Positions 1 to 6,005 of a stretch of DNA of 6,148 nt are shown in pieces. Position numbers and translations under genes: made by a program. The notes below the pieces were generated by a model that worked only from the letters and a program-made list of their open reading frames with translations, was not told the origin of the DNA and searched no databases. The stretch is from Lachnospira sp. GTDB lineage: Bacteria > Bacillota > Clostridia > Lachnospirales > Lachnospiraceae. The stretch covers positions 1 through 6,148 of the forward strand of contig JAGAJD010000179.1 of the NCBI GenBank assembly GCA_017626275.1. Reading direction: 5' to 3'. Positions within the stretch are counted from its first letter, which is position 1, and each line of letters opens with the position of its first letter.

Positions 1-750
1 AATACAAAAGCGTGGGCATTGTTAAAGGGTATTATTATTGTTGTTTTATTTGCATTAGTCGCATACATTTTAAACCTTAAAACAATTCTCTGGATTGCCG
101 GAAAAACTATCAGTGTAGGTATTATAGCACTCGTAATTATTTTTCAGCCGGAGTTAAGAAGGGCATTGGAGCAGTTGGGAAGAAAGAAGCTTGTAGTCGG
201 ATTTTTTAATTTTGGTGAAGGCAGGGATAAGGGAGAACGTTTCAGCAGCAAGACAGCAGACGAGCTTGTAAGAGCCGTTTATGAGATGGGAGCTGTAAGA
301 ACAGGCGCACTTATTGTAATTGAGCAGGATATGATGCTTGAGGAATATGTAAGAACAGGAATAGAAGTGGACGGTGTTGTTACAAGTCAGCTTCTGATTA
401 ATATATTTGAACACAATACACCACTGCATGACGGAGCTGTTATTGTGAGAAATAACAGAATCGTGGCAGCGACATGTTATCTGCCGCTTTCTGATAATGT
501 TAATCTGAGTAAGGAACTGGGAACAAGACATCGTGCAGGTGTTGGAATCAGTGAGGGAACAGATAGTTTTACTATTATTGTATCGGAAGAGACGGGAGCC
601 GTATCGGTGGCAGTAGGCGGAGAAATTATACGTGATATTGACAGGGAGTCTCTTAGAAATAAGCTGGAATATTTGAGGAAAAAGACGATTGATGTGAAGT
701 CCTTCAAGATTTGGAGAGGAAGATTGAAGAATGAAAGAAAAGATATTTAG
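1..750 (+). CDS. cdaA: Diadenylate cyclase CdaA (membrane c-di-AMP synthase), 5' partial
   Basis: This enzyme condenses two ATP into cyclic di-AMP at the inner face of the membrane; c-di-AMP controls potassium and osmolyte uptake and cell-wall homeostasis. The frame is open from base 1, and its first codons (NTKAWALLKGI) match the interior of CdaA just before the second membrane helix. The true start is therefore off the window, with roughly 30 residues and the first helix missing by comparison with Bacillus CdaA. The TTG at 19 is an internal Leu codon. Two hydrophobic segments are visible, at about codons 7-22 and 27-46, followed by the family-typical FQPELRRALEQLGR. The catalytic DAC domain carries both signature motifs: DGA within HDGAVIV (430-438) and RHR within TRHRAG (526-534). 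The gene ends in TAG and overlaps the start of cdaR by 20 nt, so the two are probably translationally coupled. The motifs look intact, and I am very sure of the family. Confidence 0.96.
   Translation, partial: NTKAWALLKGIIIVVLFALVAYILNLKTILWIAGKTISVGIIALVIIFQPELRRALEQLGRKKLVVGFFNFGEGRDKGERFSSKTADELVRAVYEMGAVRTGALIVIEQDMMLEEYVRTGIEVDGVVTSQLLINIFEHNTPLHDGAVIVRNNRIVAATCYLPLSDNVNLSKELGTRHRAGVGISEGTDSFTIIVSEETGAVSVAVGGEIIRDIDRESLRNKLEYLRKKTIDVKSFKIWRGRLKNERKDI
713..724 (+). promoter_or_regulatory. Ribosome binding site for cdaR inside the end of cdaA
   Basis: GGAGAGGAAGAT lies within the last codons of cdaA, and its AGGA core is about 10 nt before the cdaR ATG at 731. It fixes the cdaR start and shows that the 20-nt overlap with cdaA is real. 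Confidence 0.7.
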
Positions 751-1279
751 AAATTTCAGCCTGAAAATACTATCTGCCCTGTGTGCGATTATATTGTGGA
801 CAGTTATAGTCAATATATATGATCCGACAACAGGATTTACAATCAGTAATGTTCCGGTGCAACTGCTTAACACGGAGAGCCTGACCGATAAGGGCTATTC
901 ATATGAAGTGACAGACGGAAGCAAGATTTCGGTATATATCAGTGGACCTAAAAGCGTCGTTACGGATATTAAGGCGGCTGATATTGTTGCAACTGCGAAT
1001 TTAAGTGAAATTACTGCATTTGCTGATTATGTGGATATTGAGGTAAAGGTTGTAAAAGACGGTAAAACTCTTACTAATGTTGAAGTCACGCCAAGAACTA
1101 CGGCGGTGAAGCTTAATATCGAAAACAGGATAACACAGCAGTTTGATGTCAGTATGGAAGTCAATGGAACTGCGGCGGACGGATATGTAGTTACAAAACA
1201 GACAATATCTCCAACATCTGTTAAGATTACAGGACCGTCAACTACTATTTCAAATATTGCACAGGTTAAGGCAATATGA
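731..1279 (+). CDS. cdaR: CdaR (YbbR-domain regulator of CdaA), N-terminal part ending at an in-frame TGA
   Basis: CdaR is a membrane-anchored extracytoplasmic protein that binds CdaA and modulates c-di-AMP synthesis. This piece has a short basic N-terminus and one membrane helix at about residues 11-29, ending in the family-typical LWTVIVNIYD. A complete first YbbR domain follows (about 35-115), then the first two thirds of a second one (about 118-182). Translation stops at TGA 1277-1279 after residue 182. The same frame continues after the stop with the rest of domain 2, two further YbbR domains and a tail, so the intact gene would run 731-2044 with 437 codons. YbbR proteins in this context usually have three or four such domains, so the 182-residue product is truncated. 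If the stop is real, the product keeps the anchor but loses more than half of the outer part. Alternatives are a sequencing error or recoding of the TGA. Confidence 0.85.
   Translation: MKEKIFRNFSLKILSALCAIILWTVIVNIYDPTTGFTISNVPVQLLNTESLTDKGYSYEVTDGSKISVYISGPKSVVTDIKAADIVATANLSEITAFADYVDIEVKVVKDGKTLTNVEVTPRTTAVKLNIENRITQQFDVSMEVNGTAADGYVVTKQTISPTSVKITGPSTTISNIAQVKAI
1277..1279 (+). other. In-frame TGA interrupting cdaR
   Basis: The codons read Ala-Ile-TGA-Asp-Ser-Ser-Gly, with no change of frame across the stop, so this is a substitution-type lesion and not an indel. Aligning the protein's own domains, domain 4 reads KAYINVTG where domain 2 reads KAI-stop-DSSG. The lost residue thus sits at a beta-strand position that is Ile in domain 4 and probably Ala in domain 1. 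One-base ancestors of TGA include Leu (TTA), Cys, Gly, Ser, Arg and Trp; Val, Ile or Ala would need two changes. TGA acts as the normal stop of the HPr gene downstream, and Trp is TGG in the neighbouring genes, so a changed genetic code is unlikely. Confidence 0.85.
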
Positions 1280-1303
1280 GATTCCAGTGGGGCACACGAG
1301 GAC

Positions 1304-2044
1304 ATGCAGAGTATTGTGCCTGTTGTTCTGTATGATACTGACGGGAATGTTATAGATGATCCGAAGCTTGAGCTTTCAACGAATGAGCTGGAGTATAAAG
1401 CAAAGGTAAAGAAATCAAAAAATGTTACTGTAAAGTATTCGGTGTCGGGTAAGCCGGCAGACGGATATATTGTTAATTCGATAGAGTGTTCACCTGAACA
1501 GATTACTATTTCAGGTGATGAAAAGGCACTGGAAAGGATTAGCGAAATCACCATTCCGTCGGAGGAAATTAATATAGATGGACTTAAGGGTGATAAGACC
1601 TTCAGATTGTGGGCACCGGATTATATGCCTGATGATATACAGGTAGTTTCCGATAATGTTATTACAATTACGATTAAAGTTTCCGGCATTAACACAAGGG
1701 ATTATACAATTAAGTCGGAAAATATTGCAATTAACGGGCTGTCAGCAGGAATGAAGTGTGAGATTGTTAATCAGTCAACTGTTTCAATCAGGATATCAGG
1801 CGCTAAGGAAACGATAGATAGTGTGAATTTATCTGATATAAAGGCATATATTAATGTGACAGGCTTTACTGAGGGTGAGCATACGGCTTTGGTTAATTTT
1901 GATCTGCCGCAGGGCTGTACGCTTGTCGGAACATACAGTGTAACGGTAAACGTTAAATCATCTGCCGGTGGAAATGAGACAGAGACAGATAGTACGCAGA
2001 GTACGACACAGGCACCTACGGAGACGCAGAGCAGCAGTCAGTAA
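1304..2044 (+). CDS. cdaR: CdaR (YbbR-domain protein), C-terminal part after the in-frame stop
   Basis: This is the same reading frame as the upstream cdaR piece, so it is the remainder of one gene. The homologous sequence actually begins right after the TGA, at 1280. From 1304 it holds the end of YbbR domain 2 (VPVVLYDTDGNVIDD), a third domain (about codons 226-313 counted from 731) and a fourth (about 317-405). A Ser/Thr/Gln/Glu-rich tail of 26 residues (codons 412-437) follows, and the gene ends in TAA. No second stop or frameshift is seen over 255 codons, which argues for a very recent mutation, an error or readthrough and against an old pseudogene. Independent translation is doubtful. 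The GAGGA at 1298-1302 is only 1 nt before the ATG at 1304, too close, and a GTG at 1316 is slightly too far. Without the upstream anchor the fragment would lack any export signal and could not work in the normal place. Confidence 0.75.
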   Translation: MQSIVPVVLYDTDGNVIDDPKLELSTNELEYKAKVKKSKNVTVKYSVSGKPADGYIVNSIECSPEQITISGDEKALERISEITIPSEEINIDGLKGDKTFRLWAPDYMPDDIQVVSDNVITITIKVSGINTRDYTIKSENIAINGLSAGMKCEIVNQSTVSIRISGAKETIDSVNLSDIKAYINVTGFTEGEHTALVNFDLPQGCTLVGTYSVTVNVKSSAGGNETETDSTQSTTQAPTETQSSSQ

Positions 2045-2054
2045 ATAGGAGAAT

Positions 2055-2060
2055 GGAGAT
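2055..2060 (+). promoter_or_regulatory. Ribosome binding site for the HPr gene
   Basis: GGAGAT lies about 7 nt before the ATG at 2066, with another AGGAG (2048-2052) just upstream. Having its own site means HPr need not depend on ribosomes that finish cdaR. Confidence 0.65.
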
Positions 2061-2065
2061 TTAGT

Positions 2066-2332
2066 ATGGTAAGCGAAAAGATAATAGTAAGCAGTGCATT
2101 AGGTATTCATTTAAGACCGGCAGGAGCAATGTGTGATGCTGCCGTAAAATATGATTCTCATGTGACATTTACATATGGGGAAGGTAAGAGTGCCAATGCC
2201 AAGAGCGTAATATCAATTCTTGCAGCAGGAATTAAGTGTGGAGATGAGATTGAACTGATAGCAGAGGGACCTGATGAGAAAGAAGCATTGGAGAATGTTT
2301 CTGCTGTATTTAAGGAATCATTAAAGGATTGA
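2066..2332 (+). CDS. ptsH: HPr-family phosphocarrier protein
   Basis: HPr is a small cytoplasmic protein of the sugar phosphotransferase system. It takes a phosphoryl group from enzyme I on a histidine and passes it to sugar-specific EIIA domains. In Firmicutes it is also phosphorylated on a serine by HPr kinase and then serves catabolite repression with CcpA. The 88-residue length is normal. The active-site motif is GIHLRPA with His15 and Arg17. The regulatory serine motif NAKSVISI puts Ser at 47, one later than the classical Ser46. The motif has Leu16 where the usual form is GLHARPA, and the segment after the serine (ILAAGIKCGDEIEL) is also divergent, so this may be a second, specialised HPr and not the main one. 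Because His15 is kept, it is not a Crh-type protein. It lies 21 nt after cdaR, and no enzyme I or EII gene is visible nearby. The family is certain; the exact role is not. Confidence 0.92.
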   Translation: MVSEKIIVSSALGIHLRPAGAMCDAAVKYDSHVTFTYGEGKSANAKSVISILAAGIKCGDEIELIAEGPDEKEALENVSAVFKESLKD

Positions 2333-2357
2333 TTTCAGCGAGGGATTGTATTATAAT
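2329..2357 (+). promoter_or_regulatory. Sigma-A-type promoter for the phosphoglucomutase gene
   Basis: The -35 candidate TTGATT (2329-2334, four of six consensus bases) overlaps the HPr stop codon. A 17-bp spacer leads to a perfect -10 TATAAT (2352-2357). Transcription would start near 2364, about 40 nt before the mutase ATG. This would let the mutase be expressed independently of the cdaA-cdaR-HPr operon. Confidence 0.55.
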
Positions 2358-2405
2358 TTTTATATAATAAATCAGGAACAAATTAATAAGAAAGAGGTAT
2401 TGTAT

Positions 2406-4133
2406 ATGGGTTACATGGAGTCTTACAAGGAATGGTGTGCCAATGAGTATTTTGATGAGTCTGTGAGAGCAGAATTGAAATCAATCGAGGGCAACGAAAA
2501 AGAAATCGAAGATAGATTCTATAAGGATTTGGAATTCGGTACCGGTGGTTTAAGAGGCGTAATTGGATACGGTACTAACCGTATGAATATTTATACGGTA
2601 AGAAAGGCAACGCAGGGTCTTGCTAATTTTATTATTAAGGAAAATGCGGCAGACAGAGGTGTTGCAATAGCCTATGACTCAAGAAGAATGTCACCGGAAT
2701 TTGCAGAGGAGGCAGCATTGTGTCTCAATGCCAACGGAATTAAGGCATTTGTATTTCCGTCATTAAGACCTACACCGGAGCTTTCATTTGCATTAAGAGA
2801 GCTGCACTGCATAGCAGGTATTGTAATTACGGCAAGCCATAATCCTCCTGAATATAACGGATATAAGGTATACTGGGAAGACGGCGCACAGATTACGGCA
2901 CCAAAGGATACGCAGATTATTACAGAGGTTAAGGCAGTTACTGATTACAATACAGTAAAGACTATGGAGAAGGACGAAGCAGAGGCATGTGGTCTTTATA
3001 ATGTAATCGGATATGATATGGACGATAAATATATCGCTGCATTAAAGAAGATGAGCATTAACGGAGATATTATTAAGCAGGTTGCTGACGATATCAAGAT
3101 TGTGTATACACCATTTCACGGAACAGGTAATGTGCCTGTAAGAAGAATTTTAAAGGAATTAGGATTTAAACATGTATATATTGTAAAAGAGCAGGAAAAA
3201 CCTGATCCTGATTTTACTACGTTGGATTATCCTAATCCTGAAGATCCAAAAGCGTTCACTCTGGCATTGAAGCTTGCCAAGGAGAAGGATGCAGACATTA
3301 TTCTGGCGACAGACCCTGATGCTGACAGACTTGGCGTCTATTCAAAGGATACTAAGACTGGAGAATATAAGGCATTTACAGGTAATATGTCAGGTATGCT
3401 GATTGCTGAATATCTGCTTTCACAGCGTAAGGAAAAAGGTCTGATTCATGACAATGGTGCATTTATTAAGACTATTGTTTCTACTAATATGGCAGATGCG
3501 ATTGCCGCAGAATATAATGTTAAGCTTATTGAAGTACTTACTGGCTTTAAATTTATCGGAGAACAGATTAAGCTTTTTGAACAGCAGGGAACTTATGAGT
3601 ATGAGTTTGGTTTTGAGGAAAGCTATGGCTGTCTTGTCGGAACTCATGCGAGAGATAAAGATGCGATTGTGGCTGTTATGGCGCTTTGTGAGGCGGCAGC
3701 TTATTATAAATCAAAGAATATGACTCTCTGGGATCAGATGATTCACATTTTTGACAAGTATGGCTATTACAAAGAAGGACAGAAAGCAATCACAATGAAA
3801 GGCGCAGAGGGCGCAGGCAAGATTGCAGCGATGATGGACGAGCTTCGCAATAATACACCTAAGCAGTTTGGTGCGTGGGAAGTATTAGAGGCAAGAGATT
3901 ATAAGAAAGATGAATGTATAGATATGAAGACAGGGGAGAAGTCATCAACAGGACTTCCGTCATCAAACGTACTTTACTATGCACTTTCAGATAATGCTTG
4001 GTGCTGTGCAAGACCATCAGGTACAGAGCCGAAGATTAAATTCTATATGGGCGTTAAGGGTACAGGTTTAGAGGACGCTGACGCTAAGTTAGAGGAGCTT
4101 ACAAAAGCAGTTATGGAAGTAATCGGACAGTAA
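2406..4133 (+). CDS. pgcA: Alpha-phosphoglucomutase / phosphomannomutase (phosphohexomutase family)
   Basis: This cytoplasmic enzyme interconverts hexose 1-phosphate and hexose 6-phosphate through a phosphoserine intermediate, feeding nucleotide-sugar and polysaccharide synthesis or glycogen breakdown. All four active-site signatures are present. They are the phosphoserine loop TASHNPP with Ser144, the magnesium loop DPDADR (residues 303-308), the sugar-specificity loop GFEESYG (402-408) and the phosphate-binding loop RPSGTEPK (536-543). An N-terminal GTGGLRG motif typical of the long mutases is also seen. At 575 residues it matches PgcA-type enzymes (about 580) and is much longer than GlmM (about 450). 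The ATG at 2406 is chosen because AGAGG (2393-2397) lies 8 nt upstream; a TTG further up at 2346 lacks such a site and would lie ahead of the predicted transcription start. The gene sits 73 nt after HPr with its own promoter candidate and is followed by a terminator. Preference for glucose or mannose cannot be told from sequence alone. Confidence 0.95.
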   Translation: MGYMESYKEWCANEYFDESVRAELKSIEGNEKEIEDRFYKDLEFGTGGLRGVIGYGTNRMNIYTVRKATQGLANFIIKENAADRGVAIAYDSRRMSPEFAEEAALCLNANGIKAFVFPSLRPTPELSFALRELHCIAGIVITASHNPPEYNGYKVYWEDGAQITAPKDTQIITEVKAVTDYNTVKTMEKDEAEACGLYNVIGYDMDDKYIAALKKMSINGDIIKQVADDIKIVYTPFHGTGNVPVRRILKELGFKHVYIVKEQEKPDPDFTTLDYPNPEDPKAFTLALKLAKEKDADIILATDPDADRLGVYSKDTKTGEYKAFTGNMSGMLIAEYLLSQRKEKGLIHDNGAFIKTIVSTNMADAIAAEYNVKLIEVLTGFKFIGEQIKLFEQQGTYEYEFGFEESYGCLVGTHARDKDAIVAVMALCEAAAYYKSKNMTLWDQMIHIFDKYGYYKEGQKAITMKGAEGAGKIAAMMDELRNNTPKQFGAWEVLEARDYKKDECIDMKTGEKSSTGLPSSNVLYYALSDNAWCCARPSGTEPKIKFYMGVKGTGLEDADAKLEELTKAVMEVIGQ

Positions 4134-4162
4134 TTGTGAGTTCAGAAATTCTTAACAGGTAA

Positions 4163-4191
4163 AACACAATATGAACACATTTCGTTACTAT
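4163..4191 (+). promoter_or_regulatory. Weak promoter candidate for htrA within the terminator hairpin
   Basis: The terminator and htrA are so close that an htrA promoter must overlap the hairpin, unless htrA depends on readthrough. The loop contains TACTAT (4186-4191) and the overlapping TATACT (4189-4194), both -10-like. The best -35 partner is poor: AACACA (4163-4168), 17 bp before TACTAT, with three of six consensus bases. A transcript starting near 4198-4201 would carry only the right arm and so could not form the terminator. This is a suggestion from spacing and layout, not a clear motif. Confidence 0.25.
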
Positions 4192-4227
4192 ACTACAAAG
4201 CATAGACGAGATGTGTTCATTTTTTTT
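4171..4227 (+). terminator. Rho-independent terminator after the phosphoglucomutase gene
   Basis: The left arm 4171-4184 (ATGAACACATTTCG) pairs with the right arm 4207-4220 (CGAGATGTGTTCAT) in 14 consecutive pairs, one of them G-T. A run of seven T follows at 4221-4227. The 22-nt loop is unusually large but can form an extra 4-bp helix, CTAT 4188-4191 with ATAG 4202-4205. It ends the mutase transcript and separates it from htrA, whose ATG is only 40 nt beyond the T-run. Confidence 0.9.
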
Positions 4228-4252
4228 ACAGATAATGAACAGGAGCATAAGA

Positions 4253-4258
4253 GAGGAG
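4253..4258 (+). promoter_or_regulatory. Ribosome binding site that decides the htrA start
   Basis: AGGAGA lies 9 nt before the ATG at 4268. The longer in-frame possibility, ATG at 4211, falls inside the right arm of the terminator and has no such site, so 4268 is preferred. Confidence 0.75.
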
Positions 4259-4267
4259 AAAAATATT

Positions 4268-5821
4268 ATGTATAATGATGAGAATAACTTTAATAGACCG
4301 AGATTTGATGCTAAGACAGGTGAGAGAATTTATTACGATGATGAAGTAAATACCAGTCAGGAAAATGTTCAGACGGATTCAAACAGTGAAGCGACTTCAC
4401 AGGAAACACAGTACAGATACAGCAGAAATGAGATTCCATTCCAAAATGAAAATGAATCGGCACATTACAGCAATAATAATTATTCGTATAACTATCAGGC
4501 AGATAATGCAGGCAGTATGAATAATGCAGGCGATATGAATAATGCAGGCGATATGAATAATGCAAATAATATGAATGTAGGACAGATGGAGTTTAATAAG
4601 AAAAAGGATAAAAGCAAACCTTCCTTTATTGGAAAAGCAGCAAAGCTCGTCGGTTCGGCGGCTGTATTCGGAGTTGTGGCAGGCGTTATAATGTATGGAG
4701 TATATTATGCAGGTGCTTCAGTGCTTCCGGTAAATAATAACAACAAATATGATATTTCAACGGTGACATCTAATATTGCCACAGCAGCAATAAATGAATC
4801 TGATTTGTATGCCACATCTATTGACGTAACATCAGTTGCCAATGCGGCACTTCCGGCTATGGTAGCTCTCAACGGAACAACAACAGTTACTTCGGGAAGT
4901 TCCTCATATTTTTATGGTGGCTTTGGAGGTCAGTCTTATGAGGCAGCTACGAGCGGAACAGGAATTATTGTAGGAAAGAATGATACAGAACTTTTGATTG
5001 TAACAAATGCACACGTTGTAGATAATGTAAAAGATTTGAAATGCCAGTTTGTAGACAATGAATCAGTTAGTGCAACAGTAAAAGGTTCTAAGTCTGATAA
5101 AGATATCGCAGTAGTTGCGGTAAAACTTTCAGATATTAAGGAATCTACGATTGGAAGCATTGCGGTAGCTGAATTGGCGGATACGGCTGACGTTGTTATC
5201 GGACAGCCGGTTGTAGCCATTGGTAATGCATTAGGTGAAGGACAGTCAGTCACTGACGGTATTATAAGTGCAACGGACCGCTCAATTACGGTTGATAATG
5301 TGACATTTACAGGTCTGATAATGACAAATGCGGCAATTAATTCAGGTAACAGCGGCGGAGCATTGCTTAACGCACAGGGAAAAGTAATTGCTATTAATTT
5401 CGCAAAGACATCAACAGAGGGTGTTGAGGGCATGGCATATTCTATTCCTGTATCAAATGTTATGGATATTATTGATAATCTTATGAACCGTGAGACAAGA
5501 ACAAAGGTTGCCAGCTCACAGAGTTCTTATCTTGGAATCAGCGGTAATGACATTACAAGTACAATGTCATCTTACTACGGATATCCACAGGGCGTATTAG
5601 TAAGAAGTGTGGAGAACGGTTCTGCAGCAGCTAATGCAGGCTTAGGTGCATATGATATTATTGTAAGCTTTGATGACCAGACAGTATCTTCAATGTCAAG
5701 TCTCAAATCTATTATGGAATATTATGCGGCAGGGGAGACTGTTACGATTGAGTACTATCACCCGGAGGGCAGCGAGTATGTTCTTAAGTCAGTAGAGGTG
5801 ACACTGGGAAAGAAAAATTAA
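4268..5821 (+). CDS. htrA: Membrane-anchored HtrA/DegP-like serine protease with a PDZ domain
   Basis: HtrA proteases degrade misfolded or damaged proteins outside the cytoplasmic membrane. The 517-residue product begins with a hydrophilic cytoplasmic tail of about 118 residues, rich in Asn, Asp, Glu and Ser, including a 6-residue tandem repeat. One membrane helix (about 127-149) follows a Lys-rich stretch, with no cleavage site evident, so it should be anchored with the protease outside. The trypsin-like domain (about 185-405) has a complete catalytic triad: His249 in TNAHVVDN, Asp279 in SDKDIAVV and Ser362 in GNSGGALLN. A single PDZ domain starts near Tyr421 (YLGIS) and runs to the C-terminus, with the GVLVRSV and AGLGAYDIIVSFD elements typical of the family. 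The long tail is the main departure from a standard single-PDZ Gram-positive HtrA. The gene stands alone between two terminators. The family is very clear; natural substrates are unknown. Confidence 0.95.
   Translation: MYNDENNFNRPRFDAKTGERIYYDDEVNTSQENVQTDSNSEATSQETQYRYSRNEIPFQNENESAHYSNNNYSYNYQADNAGSMNNAGDMNNAGDMNNANNMNVGQMEFNKKKDKSKPSFIGKAAKLVGSAAVFGVVAGVIMYGVYYAGASVLPVNNNNKYDISTVTSNIATAAINESDLYATSIDVTSVANAALPAMVALNGTTTVTSGSSSYFYGGFGGQSYEAATSGTGIIVGKNDTELLIVTNAHVVDNVKDLKCQFVDNESVSATVKGSKSDKDIAVVAVKLSDIKESTIGSIAVAELADTADVVIGQPVVAIGNALGEGQSVTDGIISATDRSITVDNVTFTGLIMTNAAINSGNSGGALLNAQGKVIAINFAKTSTEGVEGMAYSIPVSNVMDIIDNLMNRETRTKVASSQSSYLGISGNDITSTMSSYYGYPQGVLVRSVENGSAAANAGLGAYDIIVSFDDQTVSSMSSLKSIMEYYAAGETVTIEYYHPEGSEYVLKSVEVTLGKKN
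4505..4576 (+). repeat. Four tandem 18-nt units in htrA encoding NAGxMN repeats
   Basis: There are four in-frame units of 18 nt, at 4505-4522, 4523-4540, 4541-4558 and 4559-4576. Units 2 and 3 are identical (AATGCAGGCGATATGAAT). Unit 1 differs by a few bases (NAGSMN) and unit 4 is the most diverged (NANNMN). They lie in the low-complexity cytoplasmic tail of HtrA. Because the unit length is a multiple of three, gain or loss of copies would change tail length without breaking the frame. Confidence 0.9.
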
Positions 5822-5836
5822 TATAGTCACACGTAT

Positions 5837-5923
5837 TAAAGAATGAAAATATAAAAAGGGGCTTTTGCAAAATAGATATAGATATCTGTTAAGTAAAAGT
5901 CTCTTTTCTTTTGTCATTCTTTA
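5837..5923 (+). terminator. Long composite hairpin terminator after htrA
   Basis: The core arm 5854-5866 (AAAAGGGGCTTTT) pairs with 5895-5907 (AAAAGTCTCTTTT) in 13 consecutive pairs, two of them G-T, and the right side runs into the T-rich TTTTCTTTT (5904-5912). Around it, TAAAGAATGA (5837-5846) pairs perfectly with TCATTCTTTA (5914-5923). The inner loop holds a small AGATA/TATCT helix (5874-5878 with 5883-5887). The core alone is a good intrinsic terminator for htrA; the outer arms make it unusually long. Confidence 0.85.
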
Positions 5924-5934
5924 TAGAGATTTTA

Positions 5935-5963
5935 TTGTAAAAAAAATAATAAATATGTATACT
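5935..5963 (+). promoter_or_regulatory. Sigma-A-type promoter for the clpX-like gene
   Basis: The -35 TTGTAA (5935-5940) and -10 TATACT (5958-5963, five of six consensus bases) are separated by exactly 17 bp in an AT-rich stretch. Transcription would begin near 5970, leaving a leader of about 35 nt. The -10 also forms the left half of a 13-nt near-palindrome, TATACT-T-AGTATA (5958-5970). Confidence 0.6.
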
Positions 5964-6005
5964 TAGTATAGCTTTAAAAAGATGAAATAAGAATGTGAGG
6001 AAAAT

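Noticed and set aside
19..21. TTG as the start of cdaA
   Set aside because: The frame is open from base 1 and the codons before it match the CdaA interior; there is no room for a ribosome site, and the first membrane helix would be missing.
154..873. Long minus-strand open frame opposite cdaA and cdaR
   Set aside because: It shows no family pattern and lies fully opposite two well-supported genes. The other minus-strand frames (477-707, 1027-1554, 3420-3647, 4311-4565, 4936-5433) and the second plus frame at 3448-3723 are likewise shadows; the repeated HYSYRL in one of them is just the htrA tandem repeat read backwards.
1277..1279. TGA read as tryptophan (altered genetic code)
   Set aside because: The HPr gene ends in TGA at the normal protein length, Trp is TGG in the neighbouring genes, and no other gene here has an internal TGA.
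1276..1335. ATG overlapping the cdaR TGA (ATGA) that could restart translation in another frame
   Set aside because: It opens only 19 codons with no recognisable protein pattern, while the original cdaR frame clearly carries the homologous sequence.
2363..2368. Second TATAAT as an alternative -10 for the mutase
   Set aside because: No reasonable -35 lies 16-18 bp upstream, whereas TATAAT at 2352-2357 has TTGATT at 17 bp.
2346..2405. TTG start giving a 20-residue longer phosphoglucomutase
   Set aside because: The extension overlaps the -10 box, lacks a ribosome site and is low-complexity; the ATG at 2406 has a good site and gives the normal family length.
4211..4267. ATG start giving a 19-residue longer HtrA
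   Set aside because: It lies inside the right arm and T-run of the terminator and has no ribosome site; the ATG at 4268 has AGGAGA at good spacing.
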